Notes: generated by a model not told the origin, from the letters alone. A DNA stretch of 64,000 nucleotides from Podocnemis expansa (GCA_007922195.1 ML682024.1:7241594-7305593), one strand, 5' to 3'; counted from the stretch's first letter, positions 44,401 to 53,418 are shown. Translations and numbers: made by a program.

Positions 44401-44536
44401 CGGCTGGATCCGTGTGGGTCTCCTGCAGGAAAACCACAGAGTACCCCCCCTCCCGAAGGAAGGAGAGCACCTGGGTCCTGCGGAGACCCCACCTGCAGCC
44501 ATTGGTATTTAATGTTGCGAAGCTGATCGGCGCCAT
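41462..44536 (-). CDS. Tx1-like ORF2: endonuclease and reverse transcriptase
   Basis: Open for 1024 codons from ATG at 44534-44536. The endonuclease domain (about residues 1-240) keeps TLNTNG, FLQETH (catalytic Glu), GDFNTT (Asp), RLDRIYLSR and SDHH (His). The RT domain follows a coiled, Glu/Arg-rich linker: NNKSPGMDG near residue 470, NWRPVSLL near 525, ALDQEKAFDRMDH near 580, GVRQGCPLSG near 640, and the active site AYADDV near 685 with both Asp present. No catalytic residue is lost. The only evident defect is a frame change after residue 1023 that cuts off the tail. The start overlaps the end of ORF1 by 28 bases in a different frame, so translation probably depends on reinitiation. Confidence 0.88.
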   Translation of the reverse strand: MAPISFATLNTNGCRWGLRRTQVLSFLREGGYSVVFLQETHTDPAAEPSWRLEWGNGVYFSHLATHSGGVATLFSPGLQPEVLGVAEVVPGRLLHLRVRMEGLTLNLVNVYAPTSGPERVQFYRQAAAFLGTLDPRECLVLGGDFNTTLEERDRTGTEQCPAAADVLREVIDHHSLVDVWRDHHPDDGVTFTFVRVGYHRSCHSRLDRIYLSRHHLARAHSSSIRPAPFSDHHLATVTASLSAERPGPAYWHFNNSLLEDVGFVASFREFWLAWRRQRSAFPSARRWWDVEKVRARLFCRDYTRGASRRRDAEIEQLEREVLQLERRLITSPEDPSLREAHQEKREELRALEDLRARGAFVRSRIQLLREMDRGSRFFYALEKRRGAKKHVTCLLAEDGTPLTDPVEMRGRARAFYAGLFSPDPTDPNACRVLWNELPTVGEGARDRLELPLTLAEFSEALRLMPNNKSPGMDGLTVEFYRAFWDALGPDLAAVWAESEESGELPLSCRRAVLALLPKKGDLRDLRNWRPVSLLSTDYKIVAKAISLRLGSVLQDVIHPDQTYTVPGRSIFSNLYLVRDLLELGCRDGLSFALLALDQEKAFDRMDHGYLLSALRAFGFGPRFVGFLQVLYASAECLVKLNWTLTEPVSFGRGVRQGCPLSGQLYALAIEPFLCLLRRRLTGLVLPESELRLVLSAYADDVLLVVQDPGDLVRLEACQAIYLAASSARVNWVKSSGLMVGAGWPVGSLPPALQAIRWSAGPLLYLGFYLSATHPSPGENWHELEGRVADRLRSWTGLLRCLSLRGRALVINQLVLSMLWHRLNTLSPPPGFLDSLQKTILEFFWPGLHWVSAGVLSLPLEEGGQGLCCIHSQVHTFRLQALQRLLYGAGSPAWSHLARTFLRRYRGLRYDRQLFYLDLRRSPRDVSELPAFYHDLLWTWRLLAASRSVILTEGEDLLAEPLLHNLHLGVQVAEAPSVRRRLVMAGVTRVGDLLDYARGDWVDPHELARRMGLSTSHPPSAYSRR

Positions 44537-47343
44537 GAGGGTGGCTGGGGGGGATCCTCGGAGGGGGCGGGAGTGCCAACGGGCTCCGTCAGGCCACGCA
44601 GCAATCCGTGACTGACCCCGTGAGTGATGAGGGAGTCACGGAAGGTGCGGGCCCTCTGGTAGTCCGTGGCATCCCGCTTCCCGGTCCCTTTACCCTCCTT
44701 CAGCAAGGCCCTCACAGCTTGGAGGACGAGATGGAAGTCCCCCCAGCGCTGCAGGGCGAGCCGCACCCGGTTCCTGGCCCCACGAGTGTCGGCCAGGAAC
44801 GCGCGCAGCTCCCCTAGCGGCACCAGGGGGCCCGGGATCGGAGGTTCCCGGCCGTCCTCCGGTCGGGTCCCGGTAGTGGCCCCACAGCCAGCCGGGAGTA
44901 AAAGACAGGGCGCAGAGCCCCGTCTCGGTGCCGATGTTGCGGGCACCATATCTCCCGGCTGAACCCCCGGTACAAGGAAGGGCGGCGGTGGAGGGAGGAC
45001 AGCAGCCCCAGGGACAGGGGGAACCACAAATACCACCTCCCGGGGCGTGGCTGGTGGCGTCGGGAGAGCCACCATCCCGGGGGTGGTAACAAAATGGGAT
45101 GGGGTCAGGTCAGGAAAGGGAGGGGCGACAAAGGGAGGGGTGGGGTTAGGGCCAGGAATAGAAGTGATGGGAAGAGGGGGAGGAGCGATAGTGGGAACAG
45201 GGGCCCCGGTGGTCAAGCCCCCGGGGTGCGGCTCCCCTTGACCGGGCACGGGATTTTCTACAAGGGAGTGAGGAACGGGATCCGCACTGACGCTGGGCGC
45301 GGGTTGGTCCCCCACATCCTCAGCGTCAGATACGGGGGAGTAGACAAGTGAGGGTAAGGGCAGCTGTCCCCCCAGGGACAATACCCCGGGACCCGGCTGC
45401 TCGGTGCCAGCCATAGCCTCAAGAGGTTCGGCGGCCACTGCTGAGTTAGACGGAGCAGCCGGGCAGGTGAAACAACCCGGGGGTGTCCCCGGGATAGGAG
45501 TGGGAGCAGCAGATAGAGGTTGGGATTCAGGTGGGATCTGGGATAAGGGAGGGGGTGGCGAAACGTTAATGCCACCCAGATCAAGGCCCGCTGGCAGAGG
45601 GTCGTCCTCCCTTGCGGCTGCCAAGGTCAGACCCAGGGCCTCGATCTCTGCATAGATGGAGCCTAAGCCCCCCTCTGCCTCAGCCGGAGATGTTGCGTGA
45701 GATTCCAGGGGGGCAGAAGTGGCTCCATCTGCAGCCTCCCCAGGAGAGGGACCAACGGGGGCCTCCTGGGAGGGAGCGGTACAGCTCCCCTCCTCTACTG
45801 CTTCCATTTCCTCAGCCGGAGCCTCCTGCTGGACCTCCCCAGAGGGCGCAGCAAGCGGCTCATCAGTGACGGGATCACCCTCAGCCCCCCGCCAAGACTT
45901 CCGGGGGGCCTCCTCCCCATCTGGTACGCTGGGGAGGGACAGAGCCTTCTTTCTCTTGCTGCGCGTCCTCTGGGGGAGAACTTGGCCCTCTAAGATGGTG
46001 TCTGAGGGCCGTCCAGCAGGGGCGGGAACAGGCGGCAAGGGCAAAGGCTCGTGGGGAGAAGGAACCGGGGGAGGGACATCAAGGGGACGGGAACCCTCCC
46101 CCTGGGGTGCGCCCTCTCCCATATCTGGGGCCTCCACCACGGCCGCTGCTCTCTCCTCTCTGGGCCCCGTCCCAGATGGTGCAGTGGAAGAGGCGACGGG
46201 GCCCGGCCGCTCCTCCGGGCATGGTGGGGCTGTCAACCCCACGTCCCGAGAGGCAGCGGCAGCTGTGTCCCTCGATGGAGGAGAGGCAGCTTGAGTGGCC
46301 GGGTGGGCTGGGTCGCCGGCGGTGGTGTGGCCGGCGCCCGTATCAGCTCCGGGGGGCCCAGTTGCTCCCTCATCATGCTGGGCCAAGGGGCAGTCCCTCC
46401 GGACGTGCCCCGTGGCCCTACAAAGGAAGCACCGGGCCTCCCCCGAAGAATAAAAAATCTTGTAATGGGCCCCTTGATGGGGCACCATGAAGGACCCCTC
46501 CAGTGCCACCCCGTCACGCGCCCCCGCCAGCGGCAGTTGGATCTGCACCTGCCGGCGGAAGGACAGAACGTGACGGAGGGCGGGGTCCTTACAGCCCAGT
46601 GGGAGAGGGCTAATGATGGATATCGGCTTCCCCAGGGTGGAGAGGAGGGGAAGCAGGGCGGCATTGGGGAGGAAGGGAGGAACGGAGGTGAGGACCACCC
46701 GTACGCCCAGGTCCTCCAGGGGCTCCACCGGCACGTGGACGCCCCCCACCGCCAAGCCCCTGACCACCGCCTCCTGTGCGGCGGCCTCCGATGCCAGGAA
46801 GAATACCATCTTCCCGAACATCTTGGAGGCCGCCACAATGGCCGAGGGCCCCACCACCCTCGCCATCGCCCGCACGTACGTTTCGACGTGGGGCGAGGCA
46901 GCCACCAGGAGGCAACGGACCCCGTGCCTCCTGGTCAAGGAGGGGAAGGGGCCCCGGCCCCCCAAGGTCGAATTCGAGGAGGCGGTGCGGGCCGATGTTG
47001 TGGCGGTGGGTGGAGAGGTGGCAGCCGCCTGGGCGTACGTTCTGGGGGCAGAAAGACCCCCAGAACTGGTGGAGGGAATGGCAGGGGAAGAAGGGGCCGC
47101 AGCCGGTGGTGGGGCTGCAGGAGCAGTGGGGCCCTTGCTCACCTTTTTCCCCTTGCTTTTTTTCCCGGCTGAGGGGGTCGGGGCGGCAGTAGCGGAGGCC
47201 CCTCCCGTGCCCGCTGCCTCAGGTGCCCTAGTGGCGGCACCAGAGGTGGAAGGAGTGGCAGCAGTGGTCAAGGGGACAGCCGCAGGGAGAGAGGGGGGAG
47301 CAGGCTCTGGGAGAGGTTCAGAGGGAGCAGGGGAGGTCTCCAT
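44509..47343 (-). CDS. Tx1-like ORF1: nucleic-acid-binding protein with CCHC knuckle
   Basis: The frame is open from 47604, but the first ATG with a plausible protein is at 47341-47343 (METSPAPSEP), giving about 944 aa. The N-terminal ~130 residues are Pro/Ala/Thr-rich. The next ~180 look like an RRM-type fold (RCLLVAASPHVETYV...KMFGKMVFFL) followed by the knuckle CFLCRATGHVRRDC at about residues 301-316. The long C-terminal half is Pro/Glu/Ala-rich and probably disordered, ending in a short basic helical region (TRGARNRVRLALQRWGDF). It would package the element's RNA with ORF2 protein. No stop or frameshift is seen. The RRM reading is inference. Confidence 0.82.
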   Translation of the reverse strand: METSPAPSEPLPEPAPPSLPAAVPLTTAATPSTSGAATRAPEAAGTGGASATAAPTPSAGKKSKGKKVSKGPTAPAAPPPAAAPSSPAIPSTSSGGLSAPRTYAQAAATSPPTATTSARTASSNSTLGGRGPFPSLTRRHGVRCLLVAASPHVETYVRAMARVVGPSAIVAASKMFGKMVFFLASEAAAQEAVVRGLAVGGVHVPVEPLEDLGVRVVLTSVPPFLPNAALLPLLSTLGKPISIISPLPLGCKDPALRHVLSFRRQVQIQLPLAGARDGVALEGSFMVPHQGAHYKIFYSSGEARCFLCRATGHVRRDCPLAQHDEGATGPPGADTGAGHTTAGDPAHPATQAASPPSRDTAAAASRDVGLTAPPCPEERPGPVASSTAPSGTGPREERAAAVVEAPDMGEGAPQGEGSRPLDVPPPVPSPHEPLPLPPVPAPAGRPSDTILEGQVLPQRTRSKRKKALSLPSVPDGEEAPRKSWRGAEGDPVTDEPLAAPSGEVQQEAPAEEMEAVEEGSCTAPSQEAPVGPSPGEAADGATSAPLESHATSPAEAEGGLGSIYAEIEALGLTLAAAREDDPLPAGLDLGGINVSPPPPLSQIPPESQPLSAAPTPIPGTPPGCFTCPAAPSNSAVAAEPLEAMAGTEQPGPGVLSLGGQLPLPSLVYSPVSDAEDVGDQPAPSVSADPVPHSLVENPVPGQGEPHPGGLTTGAPVPTIAPPPLPITSIPGPNPTPPFVAPPFPDLTPSHFVTTPGMVALPTPPATPREVVFVVPPVPGAAVLPPPPPFLVPGVQPGDMVPATSAPRRGSAPCLLLPAGCGATTGTRPEDGREPPIPGPLVPLGELRAFLADTRGARNRVRLALQRWGDFHLVLQAVRALLKEGKGTGKRDATDYQRARTFRDSLITHGVSHGLLRGLTEPVGTPAPSEDPPQPPSWRRSASQH

Positions 47344-48543
47344 GTTCTCGGAGTGGCAAGAACAGGAGGGGATACCTGGGGGGGGTAGACTGGGGTAAGG
47401 AATAAAATGGGTGGGTGGGGGGACCAGGTAATCGGAAAAGGGTGGGGGAGGGGTGGATTTTATGGGAGTTATGGGGTGGCAACCACTCCTCCCTGCTAGG
47501 CTGCAGGCAAGGGAGGAGGGTGCCAGGGAGGGAAGGACAAGGGGCTTGTCTGGGTCAGTCAGAGCCGGCTCCTCCGGCTGCACTGGGTGGGGTGGGAAGC
47601 ACAATTATATCAGGGGAGTGCAGTGCACGGGGGGGGGGTAACAAAAAAGAAATTAACACTCTATGAACCTGGCCAGCTCTGGCTGGGGGTGGATATTGTA
47701 GGGTTGGGGCTAAGGGGCATGAAGGGTGGGGCAAAAAAAAACAATAGGGACTAAAGGGTGGGGCAAGGGAATCAAAAAAAGAACAAACTCTCAAGGATGG
47801 GGTGGGGCAGGGAAAGAAACCAAACTCTGGGCTTCAGGGAGGGGTCTGTGAGGGGTAGGGAGCACTGAGCCAGCTGGAGGGCAAGGAAAAGGGTGGGAGG
47901 CCCTCCAGCCACTGGGGGTGAGGGGAAAAAAGGAAAAAAAAAGGGGGGGGGCTAAACTGTAGGAAGGGGAGACTGCTACTGCTGAGGGAGAGGTGGTTCT
48001 ATAGTCCCTGCTGCTGAGAAAAAAAGTCCAAAGATGTTGAATTGGTGGAAGCCTGCTGCCTTCTTGATGGTAAGAGGGGAGGCCAGGGAAGCAGCAGCTG
48101 GGGGTGGTAATGGTGGTAACTAAGTCTAGAAGCTCTTGGAAGCTCACCCCCAGCTGCAAACAGCAGAGTCTCAGTCTTTGGAGGCCTCCCCTCAGTGGTG
48201 GTGGTAGTCTCTTCTCCTTGGAGAGGCAGCAGGCTCCAGCTGTAGTAGCAGCAGCAGCAGCAGGAACTAGCTGGCTGGCTGGCAGGAGAGCTGGTCTTCT
48301 CCAGATGGTGTTGGAAGATCTTCTTCTTCTTCTTCTCTAGCTCTCCCCCCCCTCCCCACAGTGTAGGGGAGTGGGAGGGAGAGAGGCCAGCCAGCCACAG
48401 CAGCAACAGGAGCAGGAGCAGGAACAAGGGAGGAGGGAGCAGGAACAGCAATAGAGGTGGTAGTGGTGGTGGGGGAGCAGGAGCAGGAGCAGGTCCAGGA
48501 GCTGGTCAAGCAGGGCACCTGCCTCTTTGCCTTCCTCTGAGAA
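47344..48543 (-). promoter_or_regulatory. Tx1-like LINE 5' untranslated region
   Basis: About 1.2 kb upstream of ORF1 on the minus strand, ending at the 52-bp repeat. It contains G runs, short trinucleotide arrays (CTT at about 48318-48333, CAG at about 48246-48263, GCAGGA units at about 48405-48495) and several spurious Ser/Pro frames. It should hold the internal promoter; no specific site is identified. Confidence 0.55.
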
Positions 48544-48595
48544 GGACTGCAGGCAGGGGAGTCTGCGAGGAAAGCAGTTGGTGCCAGGTGCGTCC
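48544..48595 (+). repeat. 52-bp direct repeat, right copy
   Basis: Pairs with 40420-40471. It runs directly into CR1 5' UTR sequence, so it is probably CR1 sequence that was split or duplicated by the Tx1-like insertion. Confidence 0.7.
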
Positions 48596-48610
48596 AAGCT
48601 AAGTGATTGC

Positions 48611-48730
48611 TGTGTCTTTTTCCCTACAGGTGATTTGCTTGTGTCTTTTTCCCTACAGGTGGTTTGCTGACTGTGTGTTTGTGTCTTTTTCCCTACAGGT
48701 GAGTTGCTTGTGTCTTTTTCCCTGCAGGTG
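48611..48730 (+). repeat. CR1 5' UTR tandem units
   Basis: Four units of about 29-40 bp, each ending TGTCTTTTTCCCTACAGGT (the last with CTGCAGGT), at 48612, 48641, 48681 and 48710. Short tandem units at a LINE 5' end often serve as promoter monomers. Confidence 0.8.
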
Positions 48731-49065
48731 CTTGCTGTTAGTTGTGGGACTGTGCTTGTGTGATTGGGTGGGGGCTGTTTGCACCATTGTTCCCTGATCG
48801 CCTTTAATCACCAGCTTCTAGCAGTCTTGTGATTGGCCTGCCCCTGTGTGACTAACAAAGGGCAAGGGCTGACCTAGGCAGAGAAGGCCTTTAAAAGCCA
48901 CTGCTTGAGTGATGAGTGACCAGAGGGAGCTTGCAAGGGAGTGTGAGATAGGAGTTTGGTGAGGCCAAGATGGTGAAGAGGAGTTGTATTGCTGGAGCCA
49001 GCACCCCTGCTCTTTCCCTGGCCTTCGTTTGTAGCTAGCTAGCTAGACAGACAGACTGTCTGTCC

Positions 49066-50046
49066 ATGGATATCTCCACCCAGGTCCTGGTGTGGAATTG
49101 CAGGGAGTGTGGCCTTCATTTTCCTGCCATTGATGATCAGGCTAGGGAGATAAGCCTATGTGATAGGTGTCTTCTGGTGTCATCTCTTTGGAAACAGGTA
49201 GGAGAGTTACAGGAGGAGGTGTCATGACTCAGGGGTATCTATGCCCTGGAAAAGTTCCTTGACAGTGTCCATGATGAGACCTGCAAGGAGGAGGTCCCTA
49301 TCCCAATGCCAAGGGCTACTGCCACAGCTCTGGAAATGGATGGGATGCCTATGGCAGAGGAAGGACACTGGCAGCTGGTCACCTCTGGCAGTAGACAGTG
49401 TTCCATGCCTGCTCACATCCCACCACCCATTGTGGTGAGGAACCGTTATGCGGTGCTGGACACACTGAAGGAGGTAAAGGAGATGCCATCCACCCCAAAG
49501 GCTGAGCAGATCACAGCCACATCACCTAAGAGGAAACGTAGGGTTGTGGTGATTGGGGACTCACTCCTGAGAGGAACGGAGGCACCCATCTGTCGCCCTA
49601 ACAAGGCCTCTAGAGAGGTATGCTGCCTGCCAGGGGCCCGTATCCATGATGTAACGGAGAGATTGTCTAAAATCATCCGCCCCTCAGACTACTACCCCGT
49701 GCTTCTTATCCATGTGGGTACCAATGATACTGCGAGAGGTGATCCTCAGCAGATCAAAGGTGACTTCAGGGCTCTGGGAACGAGGGTGAAGGAGTTTGGA
49801 GCACAGGTGGTGTTCTCCTCGATCCTTCCAGTCAAGGCTAGAGGCCTGAGGAGAGACAGATGCATCCTAGAGGTGAATGCCTGACTGCGAAGATGGTGTG
49901 TTCAGGAGGGATTTGGCTTCCTTGACCATGGAGTCCTGTTTCAGGACAGAGGATCGATAGGCAGAGATGGCCTTCACCTGTCCAGGAAGGGGAACAGCGT
50001 GTTTGAACACAGACTGGCTGACCTAGTGAGAAGGGCTTTAAACTAG
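49066..50046 (+). pseudogene. CR1 ORF1 with PHD-like finger and SGNH esterase domain
   Basis: From ATG 49066 the sequence reads a Cys finger (WNCRECGLHFP...CDRC), stops at about 49224, and resumes in another frame. After a short linker it carries an SGNH-hydrolase domain: GDSLLRGTEAP (block I Ser, about 49557) and HVGTNDTARGD (Asn block, about 49712). A TGA near 49882 breaks it again, and the tail with DGLHLSRKG (the Asp-x-x-His block) ends in TAG at 50044. CR1 ORF1 proteins are known to carry an esterase domain and a PHD-like finger; the esterase may help membrane or RNP handling. Confidence 0.82.
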
Positions 50047-50257
50047 GTTCAATGGGGGAAGGAGACCAAAGCCCACAGGTAAGTAACAATGTGGGTGATC
50101 TGGGGGAAGGGATGGAACTTGGGGGGGTGCTGGGACTGTAGCACCAGCAATAAAAGAGAAGGTAGTTGGAACATGGGGGGGGTCAAATAAATGTCATAAG
50201 TGCTCTACTGAAGCCCCAATATGTGAGGAGAGTGGGGGAGGAGAACTCCAAGAAAAA

Positions 50258-53133
50258 ATGCAAGGAGGTTTATGTAATAGAATTGGAAATCAACATGACA
50301 AAGTAGGGCAATCGACCAGGTATCTTAGGTGCCTGTACACTAATGCGAGGAGCCTGGGAAATAAGCAAGAAGAATTGGTAATACTAGCGCAGACAAGGAA
50401 CTATGATATTATAGGAATAACGGAGATGTGGTGGGATAGTGTGCATGACTGGAGCTCTGCCATGAATGGGTATAAACTGTTCAGGAAAGACAGGCAGGGA
50501 AGAAGAGGGGGAGGAGTAGCGTTATATGTAAAAGAGCTCTATGACTGCTCAGAGCTCCATTATGGAAGTGGAAGCGTGCCAATAGACAGTCTGTGGGTTA
50601 CATTGAGAGGGGAAAGCAACAAGGGGGATGTTGTGATGGGTATCTGCTATAGGCCACCAGACCAGAAGCAGGAGGTGGATGAGGTGTTCTATGGACAACT
50701 AGCGGAAGCTTCTAGATCACAGGCCCTGGTGCTGATGGGGGACTTCAATTACCCTGACATTTGCTGGGAGGCCAATACAGCAGTGCATGGGCAATCCAGG
50801 AGATTTTTAGAGAGTGTTGGGGACAACTTTCTAGTACAAATGCTAGAGGAACCAACTAGGGACCTTGCACCGCTTGACCTACTGCTCACAAACAGGGAAG
50901 AATTGATCAGGGACGTAGAGGTAAATGGCAAGCTAGGCAGTAGTGACCATGACATGGTTGAGTTCAGGATGCTCATTAAAGGAAGGAAGGAAAGAAGCAA
51001 AACAAAAACCCTGGACTTCAAAAAAGCAGATTTTGGCTCCCTCAGGGAAGTGATGGGCAGGATCCCTTGGGACGCTAATCTGAAGGGTAAAGGAGTCCAA
51101 GAGAGTTGGTTATATTTTAAAGAAACCGTGCTAAGGGCACAGGAAGTTGCCATTCCAATTAGGAGAAAGAACAAACATGTGTGCCAGCCAGAATGGCTTA
51201 GCAGAGAACTCTCCTCTGAGCTTAAACATAAAAAGGAAGCTGACAGGAAGTGGAAGCTTGGTCAGATGACCAAGGAGGCATATAAAGATATTGCTAGGGA
51301 CTGCAGAGATAAAATCAGAAAGGCCAAAGGACAAATGGAGTTGCGGCTAGCGAGGGATGTAAAGGATAACAAGAAGGAGGTCCCTTCCAGCCCTATGATT
51401 TGATTTGATTTGATTTGATTTGAAGGGGTTCTACAAGTATGTTAATAACAAGAAGAGGATCAGGGATGGTGTAGGCCCCTTGCTGAATAGGGCAGGCATC
51501 CTTGTGACAGAGGATGAGGAAAAAGCTGAAGAGCTCAATGCTTTTTTTGTTTCAGTTTTCACAGGCAGGGTCAGCTCCCAGCCCACTACCATGGGTGTGG
51601 CAGATGGGAGAGAAGAAGACAGGCCCTTGGTGACAGAAGGTCAGGTTAGGGACTGCTTAATCAAGCTAGATGTGCACAAGTCCATGGGGCCGGACGAACT
51701 GCATCCAAGAGTGGTAAGGGAATTGGCCAATGAGATAGCAGCACCTCTGGCTGTTATCTTTCAAAACTCATGGAGAAGGGGGGAGGTGCCAGAGGATTGG
51801 AAAAAAGCAAATGTAGTGCCTATTTTCAAGAAAGGGAAAAAGGAGGATCCGGGGAATTATAGACCAGTCAGCCTCACCTCAGTCCCTGGCAAAATTATGG
51901 AGCAGATTCTCAAAGAATCCATCCTCAAACACTTAGAGGAAAAATAAAGTGATCAGGGACAGTCAGCATGGATTTACCAAGGGTAAATCATGTCTGACCA
52001 ATCTCATTTCCTTCTATGAGCAGATGACTGGTTTTCTGGATGCAGGAAGAACCGTTGATGTGATATACCTTGATTTTAGCAAGACTTTTGATACAGTTTC
52101 CCACAGCATTCTCATTGGCAAATTAAGGAAGTATGGGTTGGATAGGTGGACTATAAGGTGGATAGAAAACTGGCTAGATCAACGGTTTCAGTGTGTAGGA
52201 ATCAATGGTTCCATGTCTAGCTGACAGCCAGTCACAAGTGGTGTGTCCCAGCGGTTGGTCCTGGGGCTGGTTCTGTTAAACATTTTCATCAATGATCTGG
52301 ATGATGGAATAGACTGCACTCTCAGTAAGTTGGCAGATGACACCAAGCTGGGAGGACCAGTAGACACGTTGGAGGGCAAGGACAGGATTCAGGGAGACCT
52401 AGATAAATTGGAACAGTGGGCCAATAGAAATCTTATGAGCTTCAATAAGGACAAGTGTAAAATCCTGCATATGGGACGAAAAAACCCCATGCACTGCTAC
52501 AGGCTGGGGAACATTCAGCTAAGTAGCAGCAGTGTAGAAAAGGACCTGGGGGTCATGGTGGATGGGAAGCTAGATATGAGTCAGCAGTGTGCTCTTGCTG
52601 CCAAAAAGGCCAATGGCATACTGGGCTGCATCAAAAGAAGCATTACCAGCAGATCAAGGGATGTGATCATTCCCCTCTATTCTGCACTGGTGAGGCCGCA
52701 TCTAGAATACTGTGTTCAGTTTTGGGCTCCCCACTACAAAAAGGACAGGGACATGCTCGAGAGAGTTCAGAGGAGGGCAACCAAATTGATTAGAGGGCTG
52801 GAGCACAAGCCCTATGAGGAAAGACTGAAAGCATTAGGCTTATTTAGTCTGCAGAAGAGAAGATTGAGGGGGGATTTGATAGCAACCTTCAACTACTTGA
52901 AGGGATGCTCTAAGGAAGAGGGAGCTTGACTGTTCTCGGTAATAACAGAGGACAGAACGAGGAGCAATGGTCTCAAGTTGCAGTTAGGGAGGTCGAGGCT
53001 GGATATTAGAAAGAACTTTTTTACTAGGAGAGTGGTGAAGCCTTGGAATGAGCTGCCAAGGGAGGTGGTGGAGTCTCCATCTTTGGAGGTGTTTAAGGCC
53101 CGGCTGGACAAAACCATGACTGGGATGGTTTAG
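50258..53133 (+). pseudogene. CR1 ORF2 (endonuclease-reverse transcriptase), disrupted
   Basis: Starts at ATG 50258. Endonuclease motifs: YTNARSLGNK, GITEMWWD (Glu), MGDFNYPDICW (Asp) and SDHDMVEF (His), all intact to about 50960. A 45-bp CR1-tail insertion at 51377 destroys the frame. RT resumes at 51423 with [35 protein letters not shown] and [14 protein letters not shown] frame change at about 51947, a TGA at 52222 and the substitution LADD for FADD near 52333 follow. A C-terminal block ([36 protein letters not shown]) runs to TAG at 53131. It cannot encode an active protein as it stands. Confidence 0.87.
51377..51425 (+). repeat. Tiny CR1 3'-tail insertion inside CR1 ORF2
   Basis: GAGGTCCCTTCCAGCCCTAT then four to five GATTT repeats: the last ~25 bases of a CR1 plus its terminal microsatellite. 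Short flanking GAAG (51373-51376 and 51422-51425) is a possible target duplication. Removing one copy and the insert restores the reading register. Confidence 0.8.
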
Positions 53134-53205
53134 TGGGAGTGCTCCTGCCTCTGGCAGGGGGTTGGACTAGATGACCTATGAGGTTCCTTCCAACCCTATG
53201 ATTCT

Positions 53206-53418
53206 ATAATCAATGCTGTAACTCGGTATTTTGGGGTATTCTTCTCTCCTTTTGTAATTATTATTATTGCAAGTTTTAGATACCTAGCAATAAAATGCCT
53301 TTTGTTATCAAGCCAGTTTCCAGCCTCTAAGACGTCATTCCCTCTCCTTTGTGGTCTTGGTTTCTTTATATCGCTTTGCAGCAACGCTTCTATTACCTAG
53401 CCAAAGATCCCTGTAATG
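53206..53418. other. Short LTR-like spacer
   Basis: CAATAAAATGCCTTTTG near 53288 followed by CCAGTTTCCAGCCTC looks like the R/U5 end of an unrelated LTR, but only about 210 bases are present and no partner is seen. Confidence 0.3.

Larger units (their letters stand above)
40472..48543 (-). mobile_element. Tx1-like (L1 clade) non-LTR retrotransposon, full length
   Basis: About 8.07 kb on the minus strand: GC-rich 5' region (47344-48543), ORF1 with a CCHC knuckle, ORF2 with apurinic-type endonuclease plus reverse transcriptase, and a short 3' end without a poly(A) tract. It is bounded on both sides by the 52-bp direct repeat. ORF1 and most of ORF2 are open for about 6 kb, far better preserved than any other element here, which suggests a recent insertion. 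The protein style (endonuclease start with TLNTNG, FLQETH; RT with YADD) is that of elements commonly labelled 'transposon TX1 149 kDa protein'. Confidence 0.88.
48544..53205 (+). mobile_element. CR1 LINE, nearly full length, inactive
   Basis: Plus-strand element with a repeated 5' UTR, ORF1 (PHD-like finger plus esterase), ORF2 (endonuclease plus RT) and the standard CR1 3' end: GGACTAGATGACCT...TTCCTTCCAACCCTATGATTCTAT at 53165-53205. CR1 is the dominant LINE of turtles, crocodilians and birds. Frames are broken in several places. If the left 52-bp repeat is also CR1, the 5' end extends beyond the Tx1-like insertion to about 40420 or further left. Confidence 0.9.

Noticed and set aside
43367..44512. 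Plus-strand 381-codon open frame
   Set aside because: It is antisense to the intact endonuclease of the Tx1-like ORF2 and is open only because that strand is GC-rich and coding; no domain and no start context.
46051..47172. Plus-strand 373-codon open frame
   Set aside because: Antisense shadow of ORF1 of the same LINE; Gly/Arg-rich composition only.
48405..48500. Possible simple CAGGAG-type satellite of independent origin
   Set aside because: Sits within the 5' UTR of the Tx1-like element and is best regarded as part of it.
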